NCBI RefSeq assembly: GCF_003970915.1
Contig: NZ_RXOF01000021.1
Span: 1-64,000 of the forward strand
DNA length: 64,000 bases
DNA from: Hymenobacter gummosus
Lineage (GTDB): Bacteria; Bacteroidota; Bacteroidia; Cytophagales; Hymenobacteraceae
Direction of reading: 5' to 3'
Every line of letters begins with the position of its first letter. The stretch's first letter is position 1. Positions 16,838 to 25,800 of the stretch are shown here, piece after piece. Below the pieces are notes generated by a model. The model saw only the letters and a program-made list of their open reading frames with translations, had not been told where the DNA came from and did not search any database. Both the position numbers and the translations under genes were made by a program.

Positions 16838-17072
16838 TCACGGATTCGTGCGGATTTGACGGATTGCACGGATTTTGTAGACGATTAAACCTAGTGGTGC
16901 CACGACTTTAAAAGTCGTGGCACCACTAGGTTTACGCCACTCCGTTTGGAGGACTGGAAGTTGCGGGCAGCCTAAAAACAGTGGTGCCACGGCTTTAGGC
17001 CGTGGCACCACCCGTTCAATCGTCTACAAAATCCGTGCAATCCGTCAAATCCGCACGAATCCGTGATTAGCT
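16832..17072. repeat. 241-bp element with perfect 55-bp terminal inverted repeats
   Basis: Arms at 16832-16886 and 17018-17072 are perfect complements; each begins AGCTAATCACGGATTCG read into the element. The inside holds two more hairpins: a palindrome around GTGGTGCCACGACTTT (16895-16928) and GTGGTGCCACGGC/GCCGTGGCACCAC (16981-17011). The arms contain the AGC TAA ends of both flanking convergent genes. No ORF. Confidence 0.9.
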
Positions 17073-17327
17073 CTGCTGAAACAGCTGGTTTACCAGGTCC
17101 ACGTACTCCTGCCGGGCTTCTTCCTGGCCTTTGCCGTTGAGGCCCGACCAGGCGTCGTACTTGGCAATGGCTTTGAAGTCGAAGCCACCGGGCCGGTCGC
17201 CGCTCACGTCGCCTTCGGTGGCTTGCTTGTAGAGGGCGTAGAGCTTGAGCAGGGTCATGTTGTCGGGCTTCTTGGGGAGCTGCTGGGCGCGGTCGGCGGC
17301 TTGCTGGAATTCTTCCTGGGTGGCCAT
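17067..17327 (-). CDS. Acyl-CoA-binding protein (ACBP)
   Basis: 86 residues, the standard ACBP length. Four helices and conserved motifs are recognisable: LYALYKQATEGDVSGDRPGGFDF followed by KYDAWSGLNGKGQEEARQEYV, where KYDAW and the tyrosine at YALYKQ are ligand-contact positions in the family. It binds long-chain acyl-CoA in the cytosol. Start chosen at ATG 17327 because upstream residues do not fit the family. Its stop lies in the inverted repeat 16832-17072. Confidence 0.92.
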   Translation of the reverse strand: MATQEEFQQAADRAQQLPKKPDNMTLLKLYALYKQATEGDVSGDRPGGFDFKAIAKYDAWSGLNGKGQEEARQEYVDLVNQLFQQS

Positions 17328-17465
17328 GCGGTGAAATAGTGAGGTGGGGAGATGGTGAAGCCATAGCCGTACGGCGGCTTCGGCAGGTAAGGTACGGATT
17401 GCGGCGAATTTGGTAGGCATGCAGCATTCTTCGGCTTCGCGCCGAACGGCGCCGCGGCCCGCGAA

Positions 17466-17648
17466 GCTGGCGCCGGTTTAGCCGTCGAAGACGGCGTAAC
17501 CGGTGCCTATAATAAGGCAGGCTTTCAGCCTGCGGGTAGCGTTGCGGTGCCAGCCCGGTGGTTTTGTGCAGGCGCCGGACGCAGGTTGAAAACCTGCTTT
17601 ATGCCGGGCACCGGTTACGCCGCTTGCGGCGGCTAAACCGGCGCCAGC
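17466..17648. repeat. REP pair, third copy, away from the RAYT gene
   Basis: 183-bp imperfect palindrome with the same outer blocks (GCTGGCGCCGGTTTAGCC, GGCTAAACCGGCGCCAGC) and inner CAGGCTTTCAGCCTGCG / CGCAGGTTGAAAACCTGC as the copies at 3305 and 4066. It is 13 kb from the transposase, in a spacer between divergent genes (17328-17735). Nothing else is visible in that spacer apart from a TATCTTAC promoter-like box near 17690. Confidence 0.85.
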
Positions 17649-17735
17649 CCCTGAATCCTCGCCGGTTTGGCCGCGGCGCCGGCAACGAACTATCTTACCG
17701 CCCTTTCGCCCGCCACGCCTTCCCTCCCCCCTGCC

Positions 17736-19031
17736 ATGCGCCCCACCGCTACCCTGCTCACCCTGCTGACGGCCGCCCTGCTCCCGCTCACGGCCGCCGC
17801 CCAGAAAACCTACCTGCACTGCGGCCGCCTGCTCGACGTGCGCGCCGGCCGCCTGCTCACCGAGCAGACCGTGGTGGTGGAAAACGGCCGGGTGCTGGCC
17901 GTGCAGGCCGGCTACGCCGCGGCCGGGAGCGGCGCCGACAAGGTTATTGACCTGAAAAACCGCACCGTGCTGCCCGGCCTCATCGACTGCCACGTGCACC
18001 TGGAGGGCGAAACCTCCCCCAACGGCTTCCTGGAGGAATTCACCCTCAACCCCGCCGACGTGGCCTACCGGGCCGAGGCCTACGCCCGCACCACCCTGCG
18101 CGCCGGCTTCACCACCGTGCGCGACCTGGGCGGCTCCGGGGTCAACGTGGCCCTGCGCAACGCCATCAACCGCGGGCTGGTGGTGGGGCCGCGGGTGTTT
18201 ACGGCCGGCAAGGCCATCAGCGGCACCGGCGGGCACATGGACCCCACCAACGGCTACCGCCTCGATATGATGGGCGTGCCCGGGCCGGCCGAGGGCGTCG
18301 CCAACGGGCCCGCCGAGGCCCGGCAGGCCGTGCGCGAGCAGTACAAGCGCGGCGCCGACCTCATCAAGATTGCCGCCACGGGCGGGGTGCTGTCGGTGGC
18401 CAAGGATGGCTCGGCCCCGCAGATGACGGAGGAGGAAATCCGGGCGGCGGTGGAAACCGCGCACGATTTGGGGCTGCGCGTGGCCTGCCACGCCCACGGC
18501 GCCGAGGGCATGAAGCGGGCCGTGCGCGCCGGCGTCAACAGCATCGAGCACGGCACGCTCATGGACGACGAAGTGTTCAAGCTCATGAAGAAGTATGGCA
18601 CCTGGTACGTGCCCACCATCATTGCCGGCAAATCGGTGGCCGACTCGGCCGCCAAGAACCCCAACTACTACCCGCCCCTGGTCACGCCCAAGGCCCTGGC
18701 CATCGGGCCGCGGCTGCAGGGCACCTTCGGGCGGGCCTACAAGGCAGGCGTCAAAATTGCCTTCGGCACCGACGCCTCGGTGTACCGGCACGGCGTCAAC
18801 GCTAAGGAGTTTCAGTACATGGTGGAGGCCGGTATGCCCCCGCTCGAAGCCCTGCGCGCCGCTACCCTCAACGCGGCCGAGCTGCTGGGCCAGACCGACA
18901 ACCTCGGCGCCCTGGAACCCGGCAAGCTGGCCGACGTGGTGGCCGTCGACGGGGACCCGCTGCAGGACGTCGGCGCGCTGCTGCGGGTGCGTTTCGTGAT
19001 GAAGCAGGGCGCGGTGTACCGGCAGGAGTAG
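17736..19031 (+). CDS. Secreted metal-dependent amidohydrolase
   Basis: 431 residues with signal peptide (MRPTATLLTLLTAALLPLTA). Amidohydrolase motifs: HVHLEG at residues 86-91, a lysine in ADLIKIAATGG (candidate carboxylated Lys), HAHGAEG, SIEHGTL and FGTDAS. This arrangement resembles imidazolonepropionase/prolidase-like (Sgx9260-type) secreted amidohydrolases, which cleave Xaa-Pro or related dipeptides; the substrate is an inference. ATG 17736 is chosen for the signal peptide. Single gene. Confidence 0.9.
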   Translation: MRPTATLLTLLTAALLPLTAAAQKTYLHCGRLLDVRAGRLLTEQTVVVENGRVLAVQAGYAAAGSGADKVIDLKNRTVLPGLIDCHVHLEGETSPNGFLEEFTLNPADVAYRAEAYARTTLRAGFTTVRDLGGSGVNVALRNAINRGLVVGPRVFTAGKAISGTGGHMDPTNGYRLDMMGVPGPAEGVANGPAEARQAVREQYKRGADLIKIAATGGVLSVAKDGSAPQMTEEEIRAAVETAHDLGLRVACHAHGAEGMKRAVRAGVNSIEHGTLMDDEVFKLMKKYGTWYVPTIIAGKSVADSAAKNPNYYPPLVTPKALAIGPRLQGTFGRAYKAGVKIAFGTDASVYRHGVNAKEFQYMVEAGMPPLEALRAATLNAAELLGQTDNLGALEPGKLADVVAVDGDPLQDVGALLRVRFVMKQGAVYRQE

Positions 19032-19122
19032 CGCGGCCGGCCCCGTGTTGCCGGCCCGGCATACTGCGGCCCCGGCCGGCGCGTTATCCGGTCCTTTCCG
19101 CCCTATCCCCGCTTACCTGCTT

Positions 19123-19893
19123 ATGCACCGCTTTACTTTTTACCTGCTCGGCAGCGCTCTGCTGCTGGCTTCCCCCGCCCTGGCGCAGTGCCACTTGTAC
19201 CTCGACCTGCGCGCCCAATTCGAGAGTGGCTACGCCGAAGGCTGGCTGCGCGGCCCCCAGGCCCCCGGGCTGCGGGTGCGCCCGGGCAGCCTCAGCCCCC
19301 GCCCCGGCCTGGCCCTGCGCCTGCGCGGCCCGGGCCGCTGGGGCACTTCCCTCGACTACGCCGTGGGCAAGCTGGACTGCAGCTACGTCATTACGCCCCC
19401 ACCCGGTGCCACTGGCTTCACCCAGGCCCGGCTAAGCAGCTCCCTCGACCTGGACCGGCTGACCCTGCTGGCCCATTACCGCCTGGGCCGCGCCCTCGAC
19501 CCGGCCGCCGCGCCGCCGGCCTGGCACCTGGGCTGGGAGCTGCAGGCCGGCGCGGGCTTGAACCACATTTCCCGCGACCTGCGGGAGCGGCGCAGCGTGA
19601 GCACCGTCGTGAGCAACCAGGATACGGTGGGGCTCATCGCCGAGCGTTTCCAGCGGGCCTGGGCCCCGCAGCTGACCGCGGGCCTGACCGCCCGCCTCCA
19701 CCGGCGGGGCCACGAGCGGGCATTTCTGAGCGTGTACCTCACGCAGGGGCTGGCCGACCTCATGCGCTACGACACCCGCTACCGCTTCGGCGGGGCGGCT
19801 ACCAGCCAGTACCAGCTGCGGGCCCGGGGCTCGGCCCTGGGCTTCAGCCTGGGGCTGCCGCTGCGCATCGGCAGCTGGGCGGCCCGCTCGTAG
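19123..19893 (+). CDS. Outer-membrane beta-barrel-like protein
   Basis: 256 residues with signal peptide MHRFTFYLLGSALLLASPAL (cleavage near ALAQC). The remainder alternates polar/hydrophobic residues in strand-length segments (YLDLRAQFESGY, LTLLAHYRLGRA, WELQAGAGLNHIS) and ends LGFSLGLPLRIG, compatible with a small barrel. A Cys directly after AQ could also make it a lipoprotein (ALAQC is a weak lipobox). No specific family recognised. Confidence 0.65.
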   Translation: MHRFTFYLLGSALLLASPALAQCHLYLDLRAQFESGYAEGWLRGPQAPGLRVRPGSLSPRPGLALRLRGPGRWGTSLDYAVGKLDCSYVITPPPGATGFTQARLSSSLDLDRLTLLAHYRLGRALDPAAAPPAWHLGWELQAGAGLNHISRDLRERRSVSTVVSNQDTVGLIAERFQRAWAPQLTAGLTARLHRRGHERAFLSVYLTQGLADLMRYDTRYRFGGAATSQYQLRARGSALGFSLGLPLRIGSWAARS

Positions 19894-19939
19894 GGCTGCC
19901 GGAGGGCGCGGGCCGGCCGGCCGTGGCGTCGGCGGCGGC

Positions 19940-20503
19940 TTATTCCTGGTCCGCCGGCACCGGGCGCAGCACCCGGCAGGGGTTGCCCACGGCTACGACG
20001 CCGGCGGGAATGTCGCGGGTGACGACGCTGCCGGCCCCGATAGTGCTGCCCGCGCCGATGGTCACGCCGGGCAGCACGATGACGCCGGCCCCGATCCACA
20101 CGCCGGCTTCGATGGTGATGGGGCGGGCAAACTCCCAGCCGGCCACGCGCGGGCCCACCTCCACGGGGTGGCCAGCGGTGCTCAGCACCACGTTCGGGGC
20201 AATGAACACGTCGTCGCCGATGGTGACGGGGGCGCAGTCGAGCACGGTGAGGTTGTAGTTGGCGTACACGCGGCGGCCCAGGCGCAGGTTGTAGCCGTAG
20301 TCGAGGCGCAGCGGGGCTTCGAGGTGGGCGTCGGTCGGGTAGCCCAGCAGCTCGGCCAGGGTGGCGCGGTCCAGGTCCACGGGGCTCTGGTTGTAGCGGT
20401 GGCAGAGCAGCTTGGCTCGGCGGCGTTCGGCTACCAGCTGCGGGTCACCTGCCTGGTACAGCTCGCCGGCCAGCATCTTGTCTTTTTCGGTGCGGGTGCT
20501 CAT
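19940..20503 (-). CDS. maa: Maltose/galactoside O-acetyltransferase family protein
   Basis: 187 residues of the left-handed beta-helix (hexapeptide repeat) acetyltransferases. N-terminal family block EKDKMLAGELYQAGDPQLV, then hexapeptide repeats around VTIGDDVFIAPNVVL, the catalytic His in STAGHPVE, and VWIGAGVIVLPGVTIGAGST and GNPCRVLR at the end. These cytosolic trimers acetylate sugars with acetyl-CoA. ATG 20503 fits the family start. Confidence 0.92.
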   Translation of the reverse strand: MSTRTEKDKMLAGELYQAGDPQLVAERRRAKLLCHRYNQSPVDLDRATLAELLGYPTDAHLEAPLRLDYGYNLRLGRRVYANYNLTVLDCAPVTIGDDVFIAPNVVLSTAGHPVEVGPRVAGWEFARPITIEAGVWIGAGVIVLPGVTIGAGSTIGAGSVVTRDIPAGVVAVGNPCRVLRPVPADQE

Positions 20504-20509
20504 CGGCGG

Positions 20510-20517
20510 CGAAGATA
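20510..20517 (-). promoter_or_regulatory. Promoter -7-like element TATCTTCG of the acetyltransferase gene
   Basis: On the minus strand TATCTTCG ends 6 nt before the ATG, which would make the mRNA almost leaderless, as for several other genes here. Confidence 0.4.
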
Positions 20518-20747
20518 GGCCGCGGCCGGCCGGTACGGCGCCCAATCACGCCGGGTCGAATGCGGGGCCTAGGGGCCCGGCCGCCCGGCCCTGGGGTCAG
20601 CACCCTCCCAACGCCCCGCACCCGCTTCCGGCCACCCTGGCCGCGGGCTTTTTGTTGCGCCGTTATTTCAGCGGCGCCGCTGCCCGACTCCGGAAATTGG
20701 TTCTTACCTTCAACCTCACACCCAACCTTACTGCATCCCACAGCTGC

Positions 20748-22093
20748 ATGAAACACTCGTTACTTTTCGTGCTGGCGCTGGCCGGCCTGCTGCCGCTGGG
20801 CACGCTGGCCCAGTCCACCGGCTCGGTCGGCATTGGCACCACCGCGCCCGACGCCTCGGCCGCCCTCGACATAGTCAGCTCCACCAAGGGCGCGCTGCTG
20901 CCCCGCGTGGCCGACGCTACCGCCCTGGCCGCGCCCGCCCCCGGCCTGCTGGTGTACCAGACCGGCGGCACCGCCGGTTTCTACTACAACGCCGGCACTG
21001 CGGCTGCCCCAGCTGGCAGCAGCTGGCGACGGCGGCCGGCGCGGCCGTTACGGCCACCAACGGGCTGAGCAAGACCGGCGCGGCCATCGGGCTGGGCGGC
21101 ACGCTCGCCGGCGCCACCGACGTGGCCACCGCGGGCAATAACCTCACTTTCTCGGGCGCCGGCAACGTGGGCATCGGCAGCGCCAGCCCCACGCAGAAGC
21201 TGGTAGTCGGCGGCTCGGTCTTCGCCAGCGGCGAGGGCACGGGTTTCCTGACCGATTCCCAGCCCAACGCCCGCGTAGGCCTGATCAAGTACGGCAGCCG
21301 GGAGGGCGGCATCTGGCGCACCAGCGGCCAGGACTTCGAGATTGGGCGCGTCGACGCCGGCGTGACGGCCCTGCCCGGCACCCCCAGCGCCTGGACCACC
21401 GACCTGTACGTGGGCGGCGACGGCAGCGTGGGCATCGGCAACACCGGGCCCACCAACCGGCTGGACGTGAGCGGCACTTTCCGCTCCCTGATGACCAACG
21501 GCTCCTTCCGCACCAACGACTTCGGGGCCATTGGCGGCATTGCCACCGTGCTGCTGGGCACCTGGGACGGCTTCAACGGCAACGGGCCGCAGGTGCGCAT
21601 GCAGGGCGCCGGCACGGGCTTTATCGACATCGGCCAGAACGGCAGCGGCGACTTCGTGGTGGAAGGCAACGACGCGGCCCGCCTCACGGTGCAAAACGGC
21701 GGCAACGTGGGCATCGGCACCAGCACGCCCAGCAGCACCCTGCAGGTCAACGGCTCCCTGGCCGTGAAGGTGACCACCGGCCTGGCGGGCAACTCCGCCG
21801 GCACCCTCCTGGGCGACGCCGGCTACGTGGGCCTGAGCCCCGCCGCCGGCGCCGACTATTACCTGCTGCCCCGCGCCCAGGACGTGCCCGGCCGCCTCTA
21901 CTACCTGCGCAACAACTCCGGCAACGCCCCGGCCTACATCAGTGTCAGTGCCAGCGGGGGGGGCATCTTCGACGGGGCCAGCAATGCTCCGGCCAACAAC
22001 AACGTCTACCAGCTGAACGCCACGGGCTCTACCAAGACCATTACCGTCATTTCCGACGGCACTAACTGGACTTTTATCCGCACCGCGCCCTGA
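20748..22093 (+). pseudogene. Surface protein with NVGIGT repeats, interrupted by a -1 frameshift
   Basis: The first frame starts at ATG 20748 with a signal peptide (MKHSLLFVLALAGLLPLG) and runs through SVGIGTTAPDASAALDIVSS to FYYNAGT. At the C4 run 21007-21010 the reading shifts: with one more C the sequence continues as PSWQQLATAAGAAVTATNG and then SGAGNVGIGSASPTQKLVV to a stop at 22093. Repeated NVGIGT-x-SP-x-x-L motifs are typical of Bacteroidota surface or tail-fibre-like proteins. Full length would be about 448 residues. A one-base deletion in a C run may be a sequencing error, a true mutation or phase variation. Confidence 0.7.
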
Positions 22094-22126
22094 GCCGCCA
22101 GCCCCGCACGGCCTACTTATGCTTGC

Positions 22127-22168
22127 AACACGGCCCCGCCAGGCGACCTTGCCCGGCGGGGCCGTGTT
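22127..22168 (+). terminator. Terminator hairpin after the NVGIGT gene
   Basis: Perfect 14-bp stem AACACGGCCCCGCC (22127-22140) and GGCGGGGCCGTGTT (22155-22168) followed by GTGTTG. No long T run. Confidence 0.65.
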
Positions 22169-22211
22169 GTGTTGCTGAGCCGCCGTCGCCCCACGGGCGA
22201 GGCGGCGCCCC

Positions 22212-22326
22212 TCAGCGCCGGCGGCTGGCCAGGGCCGCCCCCACGCGCACGGTAAGGCGGTAGCGGCCTTCGCGTGGGCTCTGGTTGGTCAGGTTCAGGT
22301 AGCGGATGCCCTGGGCCGGGTCGTAC
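22212..22326 (-). pseudogene. C-terminal gene fragment on the minus strand
   Basis: Minus-strand translation gives SYDPAQGIRYLNLTNQSP and continues with EGRYRLTVRVGAALASRRR to a TGA at 22212-22214. This looks like the last strand-rich end of a larger secreted protein. There is no start and the sequence changes abruptly at about 22326, where a plus-strand fragment begins. I take it as the remnant of a deletion or rearrangement. Confidence 0.45.
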
Positions 22327-22658
22327 GACGTGCTGAGCGGCGTGGCCATTCAGCCCACCGACAACCGCCTGCTGGTGTACGGCGGCTTCCGCTACGTGGC
22401 CGGCCAGCAGCGCATTGCCCTGGCACCCCGTAACGGCCCTGCGCGCGGCTACCGTGCGCCAGCCCCTGCAGCCCTACCCCAATCCGGCCCGCACCCAGCT
22501 TACCCTGCCCCTGCCCGCCAGGGCCGCCGGCCGCAGCGCCGAGCTGCTGGATTTGCAGGGCCCGGCCGCCGCTGGCCCAGTTCGCCGCCGGCCTCTACCA
22601 CCTGCGCGTGACCACGGCCAAGGCCGTCTACCAGCAGCAGATAGCCGTGCAGCCCTAG
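22327..22658 (+). pseudogene. Remnant of a T9SS-exported delta-60-repeat protein
   Basis: Frame pieces read VAIQPTDNRLLVYGGFRYVA, like one delta-60/beta-propeller repeat, then QPYPNPARTQLTLPLPA, which is the start of a T9SS type A sorting domain, and after a frameshift FAAGLYHLRVTTAKAVYQQQ ending at a stop at 22656-22658. At least one frameshift and the loss of the N-terminal part make it non-functional. Its terminator at 22695 is preserved. Confidence 0.65.
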
Positions 22659-22694
22659 GTTTAGAGGGCCCGCCCGCCGCGCTTGCCCCCACGA

Positions 22695-22726
22695 AAAGCT
22701 CCGCCGTACCTCGGCGGGGCTTTTTT
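22695..22726 (+). terminator. Rho-independent terminator
   Basis: Stem AAAGCTCCGCC (22695-22705) / GGCGGGGCTTT (22713-22723) with one G-U pair, then a T run. It follows the T9SS gene remnant. Confidence 0.8.
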
Positions 22727-22784
22727 GCTTTTCCGGGCGCGGCGGCACCGGACCCGGAGCCGTACGCCCCACCCCAAAACAGCT

Positions 22785-22811
22785 CCGCCGTGGCAGCAGC
22801 TGCCACGGCGG
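22785..22811 (-). terminator. Terminator hairpin of the beta-propeller gene
   Basis: Perfect 11-bp stem CCGCCGTGGCA (22785-22795) / TGCCACGGCGG (22801-22811), with TTTT shortly after it on the minus strand. It lies 34 bp beyond the stop at 22845. Confidence 0.65.
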
Positions 22812-22844
22812 ATAACTAAAAACCAACTGGCAGTAGCCGCCCGC

Positions 22845-25800
22845 TTAGGGCTGAACCAGTACGCGCTGGCCTGGGCCGCCCTGGCCGGCCAGCCGGGCCA
22901 GGTACCAGCCAGGGCGCAGTCCGGCCAGGCTGATGTGGCCCTGCCCGCCGGCGGGCAGCTGGCAACGGGCTACGCGCTGCCCCAGCAGGGACACCAACTC
23001 CAGCGCGCCCCCCGGGGCCGGAGCGCCGGCGTAGTGCAGGGTCTGCCCTGCGGGGAGGATGGAGGGATACACCCGGAAGCCTGGCCCATCCGGGCGCAGG
23101 GCTACGGTACGCACCTCTGAGGTAGTGGTGGAGCCGTCCAGGTCGCGCTGCACGAGGCGGTAGTAAAGCACGACGGCCCCGGCGGGCAGGTGCTCGTCGC
23201 GCAGGGAGTAGCTACGGCGGGCGGTGCTGGTGCCGGCCCCGGCCACGGCGCCCACGGCGGTAAACCGGCGCCCGTCGGGGCTGCGCTCCACGGTGAAGCC
23301 GGCGTTGTTTAGCTCCTGGGCGGTAGTCCAGTTCAGCTGCACGGCAGCGGGGCCGGCAGCCGCCGCCGCGAAGTGCAGCAGCTCCACCGGGAGCAGCGAA
23401 GCCGGGCTGATGCGGCCCACTACGCTCTGGGCGTAGGTGCTGCTGCCGCCACTGAGCACCAGGCTGCCAAAGGCAGCATTGGCACTGCGGGCCACCACGG
23501 CCACCGAAAGCCGGTCGGCCGCATCCACGCTCAGGCCCACGACATAGTCGTTACCGATGCCGCCGCCCCCTACTCGACCCTGCCAGCCGCCGGTGGCCGC
23601 GTCCAGGCGGGCCACCACTACGTCGCTGCTGCCGTCACTGGCGTCGGCGTTGGTCAGAGCAGCGGCAAAGGTGGCACCGAGCGTGAGGGCGGAGCTGCTG
23701 AAGTTGCCCGCCACGTAAGTCCGGCCCTGCCCGTCGAGGCTTATTACGGTAAGGGCATCGGAGCCGCTTCCGCCGGCGCGCTGGCCCCAGAGCCAGTTGC
23801 CGGCGGCATCCAGCTTGGCCACGAAGCCGTCGGTGGTGCCGGTGCCGGCGTTGGGAAGCGTCGTGCTGCCGAATTCGGCGGCGGTGCTCAGGAAGGTACC
23901 CGTCAGGTACGCGGCTCCGTCCGCCGCTTGCAGCAGGGCCGTGGGGTGCTCGTCGGCCGGGCCACCGGCCCGGCTGGCCCAGGTCCAGTTGCCATTGGCG
24001 TCGAGCCGGGCCACGGCTACGTCCAGGCCGCCGGCGCTGCTGAGAGCAGTAGTGCCGAAGCTGGCCGTGCCGGCAAAGCGCCCCGCCAGCAGGGCGTTGC
24101 CGGCGGCATCGACGGCTAATTTGGGGTTGCCCAGGCTGGCATTGCGCGCCCAGAGCCAGTTGCCCGCCGCGTCCAGCTTGGCAGCGAAGGTTCCGCCCGT
24201 AGTGCTGTTGAGGGTGGTAGCGCCGAAGGACACTGCGCCGATGAATGTGCCGCTTATGTACGCATTGCCGCTGCCGTCCACGGCCACGGTGCCGCCGCGG
24301 TCGTCGTTGTAGTCGCCCATGACGTAGGCCCAGCTCCAGCTGCCGCTGGCGTCGAGCCGGGCGACAAAGGCGTTGTAAGCATCCTGGGGGCAATTGATGC
24401 GGTTGCCGCCGAACTCCACCCAGAATGCAAAGACGTCGCCGGTAACGTAGCAATTGCCCGCGGCATCAACAGCCAACCCGACAGTCTGGATGACTTCCTC
24501 GCTGTAGGCCACCTGGCCCCACACCCAGTTGCCGGCCGCGTCAAGCTTGGCGACAAACATTCCCTGTCCCCGGCCGCTAGGGGTGACAAAAGTGGTGCTG
24601 CCGAAGCTAATCGAACGCGCGCCGTAATGCCCGGTTACGTACGCGTTGCCGGCCTCATCGACGGCCAGGGCGGTGGCATAGTCATATTGGGCGCTGCCGG
24701 CGTGGCGGGCCCAGAGCACGTTACCGGCCACGTCGAGCTTGGCCACGAAGAGGTCAGCGCCGCCCGTACTGGTAAGCGTAGTGCTGCCCAGAGTCAGGTT
24801 GCCGAAGAAGGTACCGTACATGTAGCGGTTGCCCGCGGCATCCAGGGCGGTTTGCGTCACCGTCTTGCTGCCGGAGCCGCCGCTGGGGCTCAGGCTCCAC
24901 TGCCAGGCGCCGGCGGCCGTGCTCAGCGCCGCCACGTAGCTGGCGTCCCGCTCGCCACTGAGCAGGGTATTGGTGCCAAACTGGGGGCGGGTGTTTTGGA
25001 AAATGCCGGTCAGCACGAGGTTACTGCCGCTCAGGGCCGCGGTCATGGCCGGAATATGGGTGCCGTTATCCGCTATCTGCTGGCCCCAGACCCAGGCCCC
25101 GGCGGCAGTAGCTTTGACCATATAGCTGCTGTAGCCCCCGTCGGGAGAGCCAGCGAGGCTAACGGTGCCAAAGCCTATGTTATTCCCCGAAAAATAGCCC
25201 ACCATATACGCGTCGCCGGCTCCGTCCGTGACTAACGCCTCCACTTGCTTATAAGAGGACGTGCTGCTATTGGCCCGCAGGGCCCAGCTCCAGCTGCCGG
25301 CCGCACTGACCCGGGCCAAAAACAGCTCGAAGCCTGTGCCGGACTTGGTCAGGGTAGTGCTGCCAAAGGCCGCGCTGGTGCTGGTGAAGTTCCCACCCAG
25401 GTACACGTTACCGTTGGCGTCAAGGGCTAGGGAACCGACCTGCTCACTGTTGCTGCCGCCGGCCCGCAGGGCCCAGCTCCAGCTGCCGGCCGCGCTGATC
25501 TTGGCCACGAACAGGTCGTAGTTGCCCGCGCTGTTGAGTGAAGTGGCGCCAAATGCGGCGGCGGTGCCCAAAAAGTTGCCGGTGATATAGACGTTACCAG
25601 CCCCATCCACGGCCTGGGTTAGCAGCTGCTCACTGTTGCCGTTGCCCGCGCGCAGGGCCCAGTTCCAGGCGCCAGCTGCGCTGACCTTGGCCACGAATAC
25701 GTCGCTGGAGCTGCCGGAGCTGCTGGGATTGGTGAGGGTAGTAGCCCCAAAAGCCGCGCTGGCACTCGAAAACAGGCCGCTCCAGTACGCGTTGCCCGCG

